A stretch of 24,160 nt of DNA from the NCBI GenBank assembly GCA_031266895.1, contig JAISAD010000025.1, forward strand, positions 1 through 24,160, read 5' to 3'. The DNA is from Bacteroidales bacterium. GTDB taxonomy: Bacteria > Bacteroidota > Bacteroidia > Bacteroidales > WCHB1-69. Under the pieces are notes generated by a model. That model worked only from the letters and a program-made list of their open reading frames with translations, was not told the origin of the DNA and ran no database searches. Made by a program: the position numbers and the translations under genes. Shown in pieces: positions 9,019 to 16,370 of this stretch. Positions within the stretch are counted from its first letter, which is position 1; every line of letters starts with the position of its first letter.

Positions 9019-9055
9019 CACCGAAAAATTTCGACGGAATAACGTTCAGAAAGTA

Positions 9056-9129
9056 CGGGGTGTGGCGCAGTTGGCTAGCGCACTTGCATGGGGTGCAAGG
9101 GGTCGGAAGTTCGAGTCTTCTCACCCCGA
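9056..9129 (+). tRNA. tRNA-Pro (anticodon GGG), no encoded CCA
   Basis: A complete cloverleaf can be drawn. Acceptor stem CGGGGTG (9056-9062) pairs perfectly with CACCCCG (9122-9128); D stem GCGC/GCGC (9065-9068, 9078-9081); anticodon stem CTTGC/GCAAG (9083-9087, 9095-9099) with loop ATGGGGT; T stem GGAAG/CTTCT (9105-9109, 9117-9121) around TTCGAGT. The anticodon at 9090-9092 is GGG, reading CCC and probably CCU proline codons. C1-G72, discriminator A73 (9129) and G37 after the anticodon are classic bacterial proline tRNA identity features. The following bases are CTTTT, so CCA must be added after transcription. Confidence 0.95.
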
Positions 9130-9516
9130 CTTTTAATTTTAAAAATCAGAAACTTACAGTCGAAGAATCGAATAGACTTTTTTTTTACATTTCCTATTTT
9201 CTGTCTTTTAAGGGTACAGAACCTATTGAGCTTGATTCATGGCTAGAACGGAGACGAGATTATAGATAGCGTGTGCGCACTTCTTTTAAAATGGATGATT
9301 TGTTTTGCAGATTATAAACGAAATAATTTCATCAAATTACGAATAACTAAGGGGAGGCTTTTGGGCTTCCTTTTTTTAAGTTTCTCTTTCACATTTCATG
9401 CTTTATACTCCGCTTGCCATTCCTTATATATTAAAATATAATAATGCGATAATCGATCTTTTGGATCACATAACGGATTTTTCTTGTTCAGCACTGTTTT
9501 GTGTTGAAAAAAAGTG
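9130..9516. other. Intergenic region between tRNA-Pro and L31, with terminator-like sequences
   Basis: Nearly 390 bases without a supported gene. A 69-codon frame (9060-9269) overlaps the tRNA and has no protein-like features. A nine-T run at 9178-9186 may end the tRNA transcript, though only a 4-bp AGTC/GACT stem precedes it. A second terminator-like structure is at 9349-9377. An AT-rich stretch (around 9429-9443) precedes the L31 promoter. Confidence 0.5.
9349..9377 (+). terminator. Terminator-like hairpin with T-run
   Basis: AAGGGG (9349-9354) can pair with CTTCCTT sequence at 9366-9372 using two G-T pairs, followed by a seven-T run (9371-9377). The stem is imperfect. It lies about 220 bases after the tRNA with no gene in between, so it may end an extended tRNA transcript or an unrecognised RNA. 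Confidence 0.45.
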
Positions 9517-9524
9517 TATTTTTG
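9517..9524 (+). promoter_or_regulatory. Bacteroidota -7 promoter element for L31
   Basis: TATTTTTG matches TAnnTTTG, 28 bases before the L31 start codon. A TTTG at 9498-9501 is upstream with a 15-base spacer, shorter than the usual 19-21, so the -33 element is uncertain. The downstream bases CAGTCCGAAAAATTT resemble those at the tRNA-Pro promoter. Confidence 0.65.
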
Positions 9525-9552
9525 CAGTCCGAAAAATTTAAAAATAAAGATA

Positions 9553-9816
9553 ATGAAAAAAGAGATTCATCCTAAAGAGTATAGAGCAGTCGTTTTTAAA
9601 GATATGTCCAATGATTATGCGTTTTTAACGAAATCTACGGTAGCCACAAAAGATACTATTGTTTGGGAAGACGGAAAGGAGTATCCGCTGGTAAAATTGG
9701 AAATTTCCAACACTTCGCATCCATTCTTTACCGGTAAGATGAAATTGGTAGATACCGCTGGCCGTGTGGATAAATTCCGCAGCAAATATGCAAAACATTT
9801 TGAGAAAAAAGCATAA
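9553..9816 (+). CDS. rpmE2: 50S ribosomal protein L31, type B
   Basis: 87 residues from the ATG at 9553. The start MKKEIHPKEYRAVVFKDMS, the central SNTSHPFFTGKMKLVDTAGRVDKF and the basic C-terminus are those of type B L31, the form lacking the CxxC zinc-binding cysteines of type A; no cysteine occurs in the protein. L31 sits on the large ribosomal subunit at the bridge to the small subunit. A frame beginning at 9514 would add 13 residues but overlaps the -7 promoter element, so the internal Met at 9553 is chosen. The gene has its own promoter and terminator and appears to be transcribed alone. Type B L31 is the usual form in Bacteroidota, so absence of a zinc site is not by itself evidence for zinc-dependent regulation; I see no Zur-like operator. 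Confidence 0.95.
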   Translation: MKKEIHPKEYRAVVFKDMSNDYAFLTKSTVATKDTIVWEDGKEYPLVKLEISNTSHPFFTGKMKLVDTAGRVDKFRSKYAKHFEKKA

Positions 9817-9841
9817 TACATTAAATTCTTTATAATATTTC

Positions 9842-9880
9842 CTGAGATTTTTGCAGACGCAAAAATCTCAGTTCTATTTT
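9842..9880 (+). terminator. Strong intrinsic terminator after L31
   Basis: CTGAGATTTTTGC (9842-9854) and GCAAAAATCTCAG (9859-9871) are perfect complements, a 13-bp stem with a 4-base loop (AGAC), followed by TTCTATTTT. It lies 25 bases after the L31 stop. The left arm includes GATTTTTG, one mismatch from TAnnTTTG, so the same DNA might also help start transcription of the next gene at 9889. Confidence 0.8.
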
Positions 9881-9888
9881 AACTGATT

Positions 9889-11052
9889 ATGGAAAATGTA
9901 GTTCTATTTGATGGTGGCAATGCTGCAGCATTGCAGCCTTTTACCTTTACACGTCCTGTTGCTGACATTCGTGTAGGCATTTTAACGATTGCCGAAAAAT
10001 GGGCTTTGCATCTGAATGCACGCATATCCTACTTGACAGAACCCTATTTACAAGCTAAATATCCATTTGAAAATCAGGATAATAGCTGTTTTATAGATGC
10101 CTCATTACTTCCCACGCCTCACCTTGTGCAGGCTATACGCAATCTTAAAGAAGGTGAATCGCTTTGTGAAGCAGGCAAAGCGATTGCTTTTCGGATAAGG
10201 AAGCAGGAAGGGCAGACGGAAAATTCGTCGCGTGTGGAAATTCCTTACACTCAATCCTTACACAGATTGCAGCATCATTACGACATTTTTCGATTGAATG
10301 GGCAGGAGTTGACCTCCGATTTTGAATTGCTTTGCACGCATCGAAAAAGTGCGCCATTGAGTGCTTCCAACCGGCTTATTGGAAATCCTGCACACCTTTT
10401 TATTGAAGAAGGAGCTACAATTGAGGCTTCTACGCTCAATTGTCAAACCGGCTATATCTATATTGGTAAAGAGTCCGAGATTATGGAAAATTGTGCTATT
10501 CGCGGGCCTTTTGCCCTCTGTAACCATGCTGTGCTGAAAATGGGCAGTAATGTGTATGGTGCGACCACCATTGGCCCTCATTGCAAAGTAGGTGGCGAAT
10601 TGAGCAATGTGCTCTTCTTTGGCTATTCAAACAAGGGTCACGATGGATTTTTGGGCAATTCCGTAATAGGGGAATGGTGCAACCTTGGTGCCGGCACAAA
10701 CGCTTCGAATTTAAAAAATAACTATGCTTCAATTCGAATATGGGACTATGAAAAACAGACTTTTGCCGACACTGGCCTGCAATTTTCCGGTCTGCTCATG
10801 GGAGATCATACCAAATGCGGCATCAGCACCATGTTCAATAGCGGCACTGTAACAGGAGTGGGATGTAATCTCTTTGGGCATGGCTATCATCGCAATTTTA
10901 TTCCCTCATTCTCTTATGGTCATGCACAAACCGGTTACGACCGCTATCGTATTGATAAAATAGTAGAAACAGCACGAGTAATTTTTGCCCGCCGCAACAA
11001 AAATTTTGATGCTATAGAAGAGGGGATTTTACGTCATCTTTTTGCACTGTAG
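9889..11052 (+). CDS. GlmU-like putative sugar nucleotidyltransferase / acyltransferase
   Basis: 387 residues. The N-terminus MENVVLFDGGNAAALQPFTFTRPVADIRVGILTI is the characteristic start of a Bacteroidota family related to GlmU, which in standard GlmU makes UDP-GlcNAc from glucosamine-1-phosphate. The C-terminal ~200 residues look like a left-handed parallel beta-helix, with irregular hexad repeats (IYIGKESEIMENCAIRG, ALLIGHHA-like NHAVLKMGSNV, TTIGPHCKVGG, NSVIGEWCNLGAG). A canonical GlmU pyrophosphorylase GxGTRM loop is absent from the N-terminal domain, so the nucleotidyltransferase activity is an inference from family naming. It starts 17 bases after the L31 terminator; purL follows 69 bases later behind its own promoter. 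Start chosen at the first ATG in frame. Confidence 0.85.
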   Translation: MENVVLFDGGNAAALQPFTFTRPVADIRVGILTIAEKWALHLNARISYLTEPYLQAKYPFENQDNSCFIDASLLPTPHLVQAIRNLKEGESLCEAGKAIAFRIRKQEGQTENSSRVEIPYTQSLHRLQHHYDIFRLNGQELTSDFELLCTHRKSAPLSASNRLIGNPAHLFIEEGATIEASTLNCQTGYIYIGKESEIMENCAIRGPFALCNHAVLKMGSNVYGATTIGPHCKVGGELSNVLFFGYSNKGHDGFLGNSVIGEWCNLGAGTNASNLKNNYASIRIWDYEKQTFADTGLQFSGLLMGDHTKCGISTMFNSGTVTGVGCNLFGHGYHRNFIPSFSYGHAQTGYDRYRIDKIVETARVIFARRNKNFDAIEEGILRHLFAL

Positions 11053-11086
11053 CTCTTTTTTCACGTAAGTGATTATATTTTTCTCG

Positions 11087-11094
11087 TATCTTTG
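11087..11094 (+). promoter_or_regulatory. Bacteroidota -7 promoter element for purL
   Basis: TATCTTTG is an exact TAnnTTTG match, 27 bases before the purL ATG. A T-rich stretch at 11056-11061 lies upstream but too far for a standard -33 element. It probably drives purL-folA and the MbnP-like gene. Confidence 0.6.
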
Positions 11095-11121
11095 CACTCT
11101 TAAAACGTAAAGCGCAGCAAT

Positions 11122-14100
11122 ATGATTTCTTTGTCTAAATACCGCATTTTTGTGGAAAAAAAAGCAGAATTTCGGATAGAAGCCGATAGCTTGCGAGTAG
11201 AGCTAAACCGCAATTTGCATCTGAATATTAAGTCTTTGAGACTTATTAATATTTATGATATATTCAAAATCTCGCCGGCACTTTTGGAAACGGCAAAATG
11301 GCGAGTGTTTGCCGAACCGGTTACAGATGACGTGTATGAACATGTTAACATTGAGACTTTTAAGCAGATTGCGATTGAGTTTTTGCCCGGACAGTTTGAT
11401 CAGCGTGCCGACTCAGCCCGGCAGTGCCTTTCGCTCATCGACCCCAAAACAGGGGCAATTGTGAAAAGTGCCAGATTAATTTTGATTGATGAAAATGTGT
11501 CGGATGAGGCAATTATGCGCGTTAAAAAATATTGCATTAATGAGGTGGAGGCACGGGAAAAAGACATGTCAATACTCAGCGTTTCCGAAGAAGTAAAAAT
11601 AACAGATGTGCCTGTTGTCGAGGGTTTTATAAAATTTTCACAGCAGGAAATTGAAGGGTTTCGTCAAAAAATGAGGCTGGCAATGTCGCAGGAAGACCTG
11701 CTTTTTGTGCAGTCCTATTTTAAAATGCAGGAGCAACGCGATCCTACCGAAACGGAAATCAGATTGCTTGATACCTATTGGAGTGACCATTGTCGCCATA
11801 CCACTTTCGAAACGGAATTGGAAAAAATTACGTTTAACAAATCGGCTTTCAGTGCACAAGTGCAGAAAGCTTATGAACAATATCTGTCGCTTCGGCAAGC
11901 AGTGCATGGAGGTAAAAAGCCTGTTACTCTGATGGATATGGCCACTATATGCGGTAAATATGAACGCAAAATCGGTAATCTTGATGATTTGGAAGTATCT
12001 GACGAAATAAACGCTTGCAGTGTTTATGTGGATGTGGATATAGATGGTAAAACAGAAAAGTGGCTGCTGATGTTCAAGAACGAAACGCATAATCATCCCA
12101 CTGAAATTGAGCCTTTTGGCGGGGCATCTACCTGTATAGGAGGTGCTATTCGCGATCCGCTAAGCGGTCGGAGCTATGTTTATCAGGCGATGCGTGTTTC
12201 TGGAGCAGGCGATATTACCGCGCCGATAATGCAGACCATTGAGGGAAAATTACCCCAGCGACTCATCTCGAAAAGTGCTGCTGCAGGCTACTCCTCTTAT
12301 GGCAATCAGATAGGATTAGCCACCACACACGTACGGGAAATTTATCATCAGGGCTATTGCGCTAAGCGCATGGAAGTGGGTGTAGTGCTGGGTGCTGCGC
12401 CAGCAAAATCAGTCTTTCGCGATAAGCCCAAATCGGGTGATGTGGTAATTATGTTCGGTGGTCGAACCGGTCGCGATGGCATTGGCGGGGCTACAGGCTC
12501 ATCAAAAGCCCATAATGAACAGTCGCTTGAACATTGCGCCGCTGAAGTGCAAAAAGGAAATGCCCCTGAAGAGCGCAAAATACAACGGCTGTTCAGGAAC
12601 CCTGAGGTAACAAAATTAATCAAAAAATCGAATGACTTCGGGGCAGGCGGTGTGAGTGTGGCTATTGGAGAGTTGGCTGATGGATTGTGCATTGACCTTG
12701 ACAGGATGCCGGTGAAATATCAGGGACTGAATGGTACGGAATTGGCAATTTCCGAATCTCAGGAGCGTATGAGCGTGGTAGTGGCTGTGAATGATGCAGA
12801 GGCATTTTTGCGCTATTGCAGCCAGGAAAACATAGAGGCCACAGTTATTGCTACTGTAACCGACAATAATCGCTTGATTATGACGTGGCATGGCAGAGAA
12901 ATTGTAAATATCAGTCGCGAATTTATTAACACTAATGGCGTGCGACAAAAGATGCGGATAGCTGTAACCAATCCCAAAGCAGGGGTACTGAAAAGAGGCG
13001 CCATAAGAGGTAAAAATATAGAAAATAAGATAATTAACCGACTTTCGGATTTGAATGTGACTTCGCAAAAGGGGCTGATAGAGATGTTTGACTCCACTAT
13101 TGGAGCATCCACTGTATTGATGCCTTTCGGTGGCAAATATCAGCTTACCGAAACGCAGGCAGGCGTGCAAAAACTGCCGGTAAGACATGGTTTGACGGAT
13201 ACGGCAAGCATTCTCACTTTTGGCTATAATCCTTTTATTGCAGAAAAATCACCATTTCATGGCGCTGTTTACGCCATTTTAGAATCGGTAGCCAAGGTGG
13301 TTGCTGTGGGCGGCGATTATCACAAAATCCGATTCTCGTTTCAAGAATATTTTGAAAAATTGGGACAGGATGCCAACCGCTGGAGTAAGCCTTTTACAGC
13401 ATTGCTCGGAGCAGTGTGGATGCAGCATGCTTTGCACCTGCCTGCTATAGGTGGTAAAGACTCCATGAGCGGGACGTTTAGAGACATTCATGTGCCTCCT
13501 GCCTTGATTTCGTTTGCCGTAACCACCGCAAAGGCCTCGACAATTATTTCGCCAGAGTTTAAAAAAGAGGGAAATTACATCTATCTTATTAAACATCAAC
13601 CTGATGAAAATGATATGCCGAATATTGAACAGTTGAAGCAAGGTTTTGATTTTTTGTATCAGGCCATAAATGATGGACAAATTGTGTCGGCATTTGCACT
13701 GCAGTTCGGCGGATTGATTGAGGCATTAGCCAAAATGAGCTTTGGCAATGATTTGGGTTTTGATATTAATACTTCGGAATCGTTATTTGATTATGGATAT
13801 GGTTCTTTTGTGGTGGAAACATCACAAAAGCTAACACATCCTCAAGCACTGTTTTTAGGTACTGTTTCTTCGCAGTTTCTTATTAATAAAGAAGTTATTG
13901 ACAAGGAAAAATGCCTGAAGTCGTGGCGTAGCACATTCAATAAAATATATCCCGAAAAACAGAGGGCATATCAAGAAAGATATGTTGATTTGGTTCGTAC
14001 TGGAAAATCTTTGCCTCCGCAGTTATATCACCCCAAGCCGCATAAGGAGGTTAATGTGCTTATTCCGGTTTTTCCCGGTTCTAATTGCGATTATGATACG

Positions 14101-14847
14101 GCGCGCGCCTTTGAGGAGGCGGGTGCAAAGACACATATTTTTGTTTTTCGCAACCGGAATGAAGAGGATATTAAAAACTCCATTAGCGAATTGGCACAGT
14201 TGATTAATCAATCGCAAATTTTGGCGCTGTGCGGAGGATTCAGCAGTGGAGACGAACCTGACGGTAGTGGAAAGTTTATTGCTAACGTGCTTAATAATAA
14301 AGAAATAAAGGAAGCTGTAGAGCAATTACTGGCCAAAGATTACCTGATTTTGGGTATTTGTAATGGCTTTCAGGCGCTTATTAAATCGGGATTGCTGCCT
14401 TTTGGCAAAATTGGGCAGGTGAATGCCGATTCGCCTACATTATATCGTAACGACATCAATCGTCATGTTTCGCATATTGCCAGAACACGTGTAACTTCAG
14501 TGAAATCCCCTTGGCTCTGTGCATTTACGCTTGAAGACTTGCATCGTGTGGCTATCAGTCATGGCGAAGGCAAATTTATGCTTTCAGAAGATTTGTACTT
14601 GCAACTGTTTAATAATCATCAGATAGCATTCCGCTACTGCGATTATGAGGGAAATCCGGTATTGAAAGATCCCGAACACAATCCCAATGGTTCAATTCAG
14701 GGCGTAGAAGGTATTATTTCGCCCTGCGGCAAGATTTTAGGCAAAATGGGACACAGCGAACGCAAGGGCAAAGATTTGTATAAAAACATTGAAGGGAATA
14801 AAATACAAGACATTTTTGCCAGCACAATAAAATATTTTTTACATTAG
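11122..14847 (+). CDS. purL: Phosphoribosylformylglycinamidine synthase (large single-chain form)
   Basis: 1241 residues, the long single-chain PurL in which synthetase and glutaminase domains are fused. It converts FGAR, ATP and glutamine to FGAM in de novo purine synthesis. Visible landmarks: TYWSDHCRHTTF, the linker/active-site signature near residue 220; FKNETHNHPTEIEPFGG, the ATP-binding region; FGGRTGRDGIGGATGSS; DFGAGGVSVAIGELADG; GGKDSMSGTF in the second half. The C-terminal class I glutamine amidotransferase has PGSNCDYDTA, nucleophile Cys1080 in LGICNGFQAL, and His1211/Glu1213 in GHSERKG. No key residue is missing. folA follows after 10 bases, so the two are probably co-transcribed; both serve purine and one-carbon metabolism. 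Confidence 0.97.
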   Translation: MISLSKYRIFVEKKAEFRIEADSLRVELNRNLHLNIKSLRLINIYDIFKISPALLETAKWRVFAEPVTDDVYEHVNIETFKQIAIEFLPGQFDQRADSARQCLSLIDPKTGAIVKSARLILIDENVSDEAIMRVKKYCINEVEAREKDMSILSVSEEVKITDVPVVEGFIKFSQQEIEGFRQKMRLAMSQEDLLFVQSYFKMQEQRDPTETEIRLLDTYWSDHCRHTTFETELEKITFNKSAFSAQVQKAYEQYLSLRQAVHGGKKPVTLMDMATICGKYERKIGNLDDLEVSDEINACSVYVDVDIDGKTEKWLLMFKNETHNHPTEIEPFGGASTCIGGAIRDPLSGRSYVYQAMRVSGAGDITAPIMQTIEGKLPQRLISKSAAAGYSSYGNQIGLATTHVREIYHQGYCAKRMEVGVVLGAAPAKSVFRDKPKSGDVVIMFGGRTGRDGIGGATGSSKAHNEQSLEHCAAEVQKGNAPEERKIQRLFRNPEVTKLIKKSNDFGAGGVSVAIGELADGLCIDLDRMPVKYQGLNGTELAISESQERMSVVVAVNDAEAFLRYCSQENIEATVIATVTDNNRLIMTWHGREIVNISREFINTNGVRQKMRIAVTNPKAGVLKRGAIRGKNIENKIINRLSDLNVTSQKGLIEMFDSTIGASTVLMPFGGKYQLTETQAGVQKLPVRHGLTDTASILTFGYNPFIAEKSPFHGAVYAILESVAKVVAVGGDYHKIRFSFQEYFEKLGQDANRWSKPFTALLGAVWMQHALHLPAIGGKDSMSGTFRDIHVPPALISFAVTTAKASTIISPEFKKEGNYIYLIKHQPDENDMPNIEQLKQGFDFLYQAINDGQIVSAFALQFGGLIEALAKMSFGNDLGFDINTSESLFDYGYGSFVVETSQKLTHPQALFLGTVSSQFLINKEVIDKEKCLKSWRSTFNKIYPEKQRAYQERYVDLVRTGKSLPPQLYHPKPHKEVNVLIPVFPGSNCDYDTARAFEEAGAKTHIFVFRNRNEEDIKNSISELAQLINQSQILALCGGFSSGDEPDGSGKFIANVLNNKEIKEAVEQLLAKDYLILGICNGFQALIKSGLLPFGKIGQVNADSPTLYRNDINRHVSHIARTRVTSVKSPWLCAFTLEDLHRVAISHGEGKFMLSEDLYLQLFNNHQIAFRYCDYEGNPVLKDPEHNPNGSIQGVEGIISPCGKILGKMGHSERKGKDLYKNIEGNKIQDIFASTIKYFLH

Positions 14848-14857
14848 ACTATTAATT

Positions 14858-15352
14858 ATGAGTAAATTATGTATAATAGCGGCAATAGGCAATAATCTTG
14901 AAATAGGTTATAAGAATCAACTGCTTTGCCATTTGCCTAAGGATTTGAAACGGTTTAAAGCCATCACATCGGGTTATACGGTATTGATGGGCGACCGTAC
15001 GTGGGAATCGTTACCGGTAAAGCCGTTGCCCAATCGCAGAAATATTGTAATAACTTTAAATAAACTGGCTAATTATCAGGGTTGCGAATTGGTTTTTTCT
15101 ATAGAAGAGGCTTTGCAATTGGTGCAAAATGAACCTGAAGCTTTTGTAATAGGAGGTGCTACAATATATCGCCTTATGATGCAATATGCTGACGAATTAT
15201 ACATTACGCGCATTTTAGCTGATTTTGAAGCCGATGCGTTTTTCCCTGAAATCAAAATGGAGGAGTGGCAATTGACTGAAGAAATATTTGACGTAAAAGA
15301 TGAAAAGAATATATACGATATTGTTTATCAGCGATATGTAAGAATACGATGA
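14858..15352 (+). CDS. folA: Dihydrofolate reductase
   Basis: 164 residues, typical for chromosomal DHFR, which reduces dihydrofolate with NADPH. Family features: N-terminal CIIAAIGNNLEIGYKNQL, catalytic acid Asp29 in LPKDLKRFK, PLPNRRNIVIT, and AFVIGGATIYRLMM with the GG pair of the cofactor site. Two positions differ from common DHFRs. The Trp usual before (H/N)LP is Cys24 here (LLCHLP). The Arg of the MGR(K/H)T motif, which contacts the NADPH phosphate in well-studied enzymes, is Asp (MGDRTWESLP). The rest of the fold looks intact, so it is probably functional. It begins 10 bases after purL and overlaps the next gene by four bases (ATGA), implying translational coupling. Confidence 0.95.
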   Translation: MSKLCIIAAIGNNLEIGYKNQLLCHLPKDLKRFKAITSGYTVLMGDRTWESLPVKPLPNRRNIVITLNKLANYQGCELVFSIEEALQLVQNEPEAFVIGGATIYRLMMQYADELYITRILADFEADAFFPEIKMEEWQLTEEIFDVKDEKNIYDIVYQRYVRIR

Positions 15353-16128
15353 AACCGAAATTTACTCTTATCCTTGTTGCTGTATTGTTGCTTTCCGGCT
15401 GTCCGCGAAAAGAATCTACAGGCTTTTTAATGCTGGATATGGCCTTTCAATTTAATGGTTCCGATGTAGCTTTCAGCGAATCAGCGTATTATACTAATTC
15501 TGCAGGCAATCGAATTTCGATTGGTGAGGTGAAATGCTTTATTTCGGAGGTGGCCTTAGTAGGACAAGATGGCGCTGTGCGGCCGATTGCCGCCAATGAG
15601 GGGATTCACTATTTTGACAATGCGCTGCCTGCTACCTTATCGTGGACACCGGCAGATCCTGTTGAGGCAGGCAACTATAAGGTTTTGCGTTTTCGCTTTG
15701 GACTTATTGATAATCAAAATACTACAGGAAAATTTCCTAATCCGCCCGAAACCAATTTTGCATGGCCTGCAATGCTTGGCGGCGGCTACCACTATATGCA
15801 AATCAATGGCAAATGGCTTGACGGGGACGAACAAAAGCCCCTTACACTCCATACGGGACGCGGACAGCAGCGCGACAGTAATGATAATATTACCGGATTC
15901 GTTGATAACAGTTTTGTAGTAGAGTTGCCCCTTGACCATTTTAAGATACAGGAAAACCAAACCGGCCGTCTTACTCTTGTGATGGACATTGCCCGCTGGT
16001 TCGATACTCCCAATCTTTACGACATTGCCCGCTTCGGCAGCGCCATCATGCAAAATCAGGAAGCACAGCAAGCACTTCGAGAAAATGGAGTGAATGTTTT
16101 TACGTGTAATTGTCCCGTCCGGAAGTGA
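15349..16128 (+). CDS. MbnP-like lipoprotein
   Basis: 259 residues with a lipoprotein signal peptide (LILVAVLLLSGC, acylatable Cys18). The body matches the pattern of MbnP-like proteins: VKCFISEVALVGQDG, IHYFDN, GNYKVLRFRFGLIDNQNTTGKFP, FAWPAMLGGGYHYMQINGKW, LTLHTGRGQ and a C-terminal LVMDIARWFDTPN. In methanotrophs MbnP is a copper-linked protein partnered by the di-haem MbnH; in Bacteroidota the family is widespread and its role is unclear. His residues in HYFD, YHYM and LHTG are candidate metal ligands by position only. A CNC motif lies near the C-terminus (NVFTCNCPVRK), unusual for a periplasmic domain. No MbnH-type cytochrome is in this window. The start overlaps the folA stop by four bases. 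Confidence 0.8.
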   Translation: MKPKFTLILVAVLLLSGCPRKESTGFLMLDMAFQFNGSDVAFSESAYYTNSAGNRISIGEVKCFISEVALVGQDGAVRPIAANEGIHYFDNALPATLSWTPADPVEAGNYKVLRFRFGLIDNQNTTGKFPNPPETNFAWPAMLGGGYHYMQINGKWLDGDEQKPLTLHTGRGQQRDSNDNITGFVDNSFVVELPLDHFKIQENQTGRLTLVMDIARWFDTPNLYDIARFGSAIMQNQEAQQALRENGVNVFTCNCPVRK

Positions 16129-16180
16129 ACTTAAAATGAGGTTCAGTACCTGAGGTTCGATAAGGGATAATTGGTTCACC

Positions 16181-16268
16181 CAAAAGGGGTACTCCTTTTA
16201 CCAAAAAGGGGCGCCCCTTTCACTCAAAAGGAGTACCCCTTTTACTCAAAAGGGGCGCCCCTTTTCGG
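16181..16268. repeat. Array of four tandem 22-base palindromic units
   Basis: Four contiguous 22-base units start at 16181, 16203, 16225 and 16247. Unit 4 has the perfect 18-base palindrome AAAAGGGGCGCCCCTTTT (16248-16265); unit 2 has its 16-base inner version (16205-16220). The cores of unit 1 (AAAAGGGGTACTCCTTTT, 16182-16199) and unit 3 (AAAAGGAGTACCCCTTTT, 16226-16243) are exact reverse complements of each other, so units 1 to 3 also form one larger palindrome centred on unit 2. Each core is an A-run, G/C stem and T-run, the layout of a bidirectional intrinsic terminator. The array lies between the convergent ends of the MbnP-like gene and the metallophosphatase gene. Confidence 0.9.
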
Positions 16269-16370
16269 AAGTATGTTACAGATATGATATACAATAAGTT
16301 ATGAAGCATGTTATCTGCCTCAAATGAACAGTACCATTGGCAGCACAGCTATTTTTCCCTTTTATTAGAT

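Larger units (their letters stand above)
8709..9055. other. Intergenic region between cca and tRNA-Pro
   Basis: About 350 AT-rich bases without a convincing gene. It contains a possible minus-strand -7 element for cca (8729-8736, read as TATCTTCG, one mismatch to TAnnTTTG), an 8-bp perfect inverted repeat at 8952-8974 (AAAGCCTT / AAGGCTTT, 7-base loop) with no T-run on either side, and the plus-strand tRNA promoter at 9011-9018. A minus-strand frame of 65 codons (8890-8693) starts here and runs over the cca start; it has no coding character. Confidence 0.5.

Noticed and set aside
9060..9269. 69-residue reading frame
   Set aside because: It runs through the tRNA-Pro gene and has no protein-like features.
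9056..9552. tRNA-Pro as an integration site for a mobile element
   Set aside because: No integrase is present and I found no repeat of the tRNA 3' end within the window.
16181..16268. CRISPR array
   Set aside because: The 22-base units are directly contiguous with no unique spacers, are palindromic throughout, and no cas gene is present.
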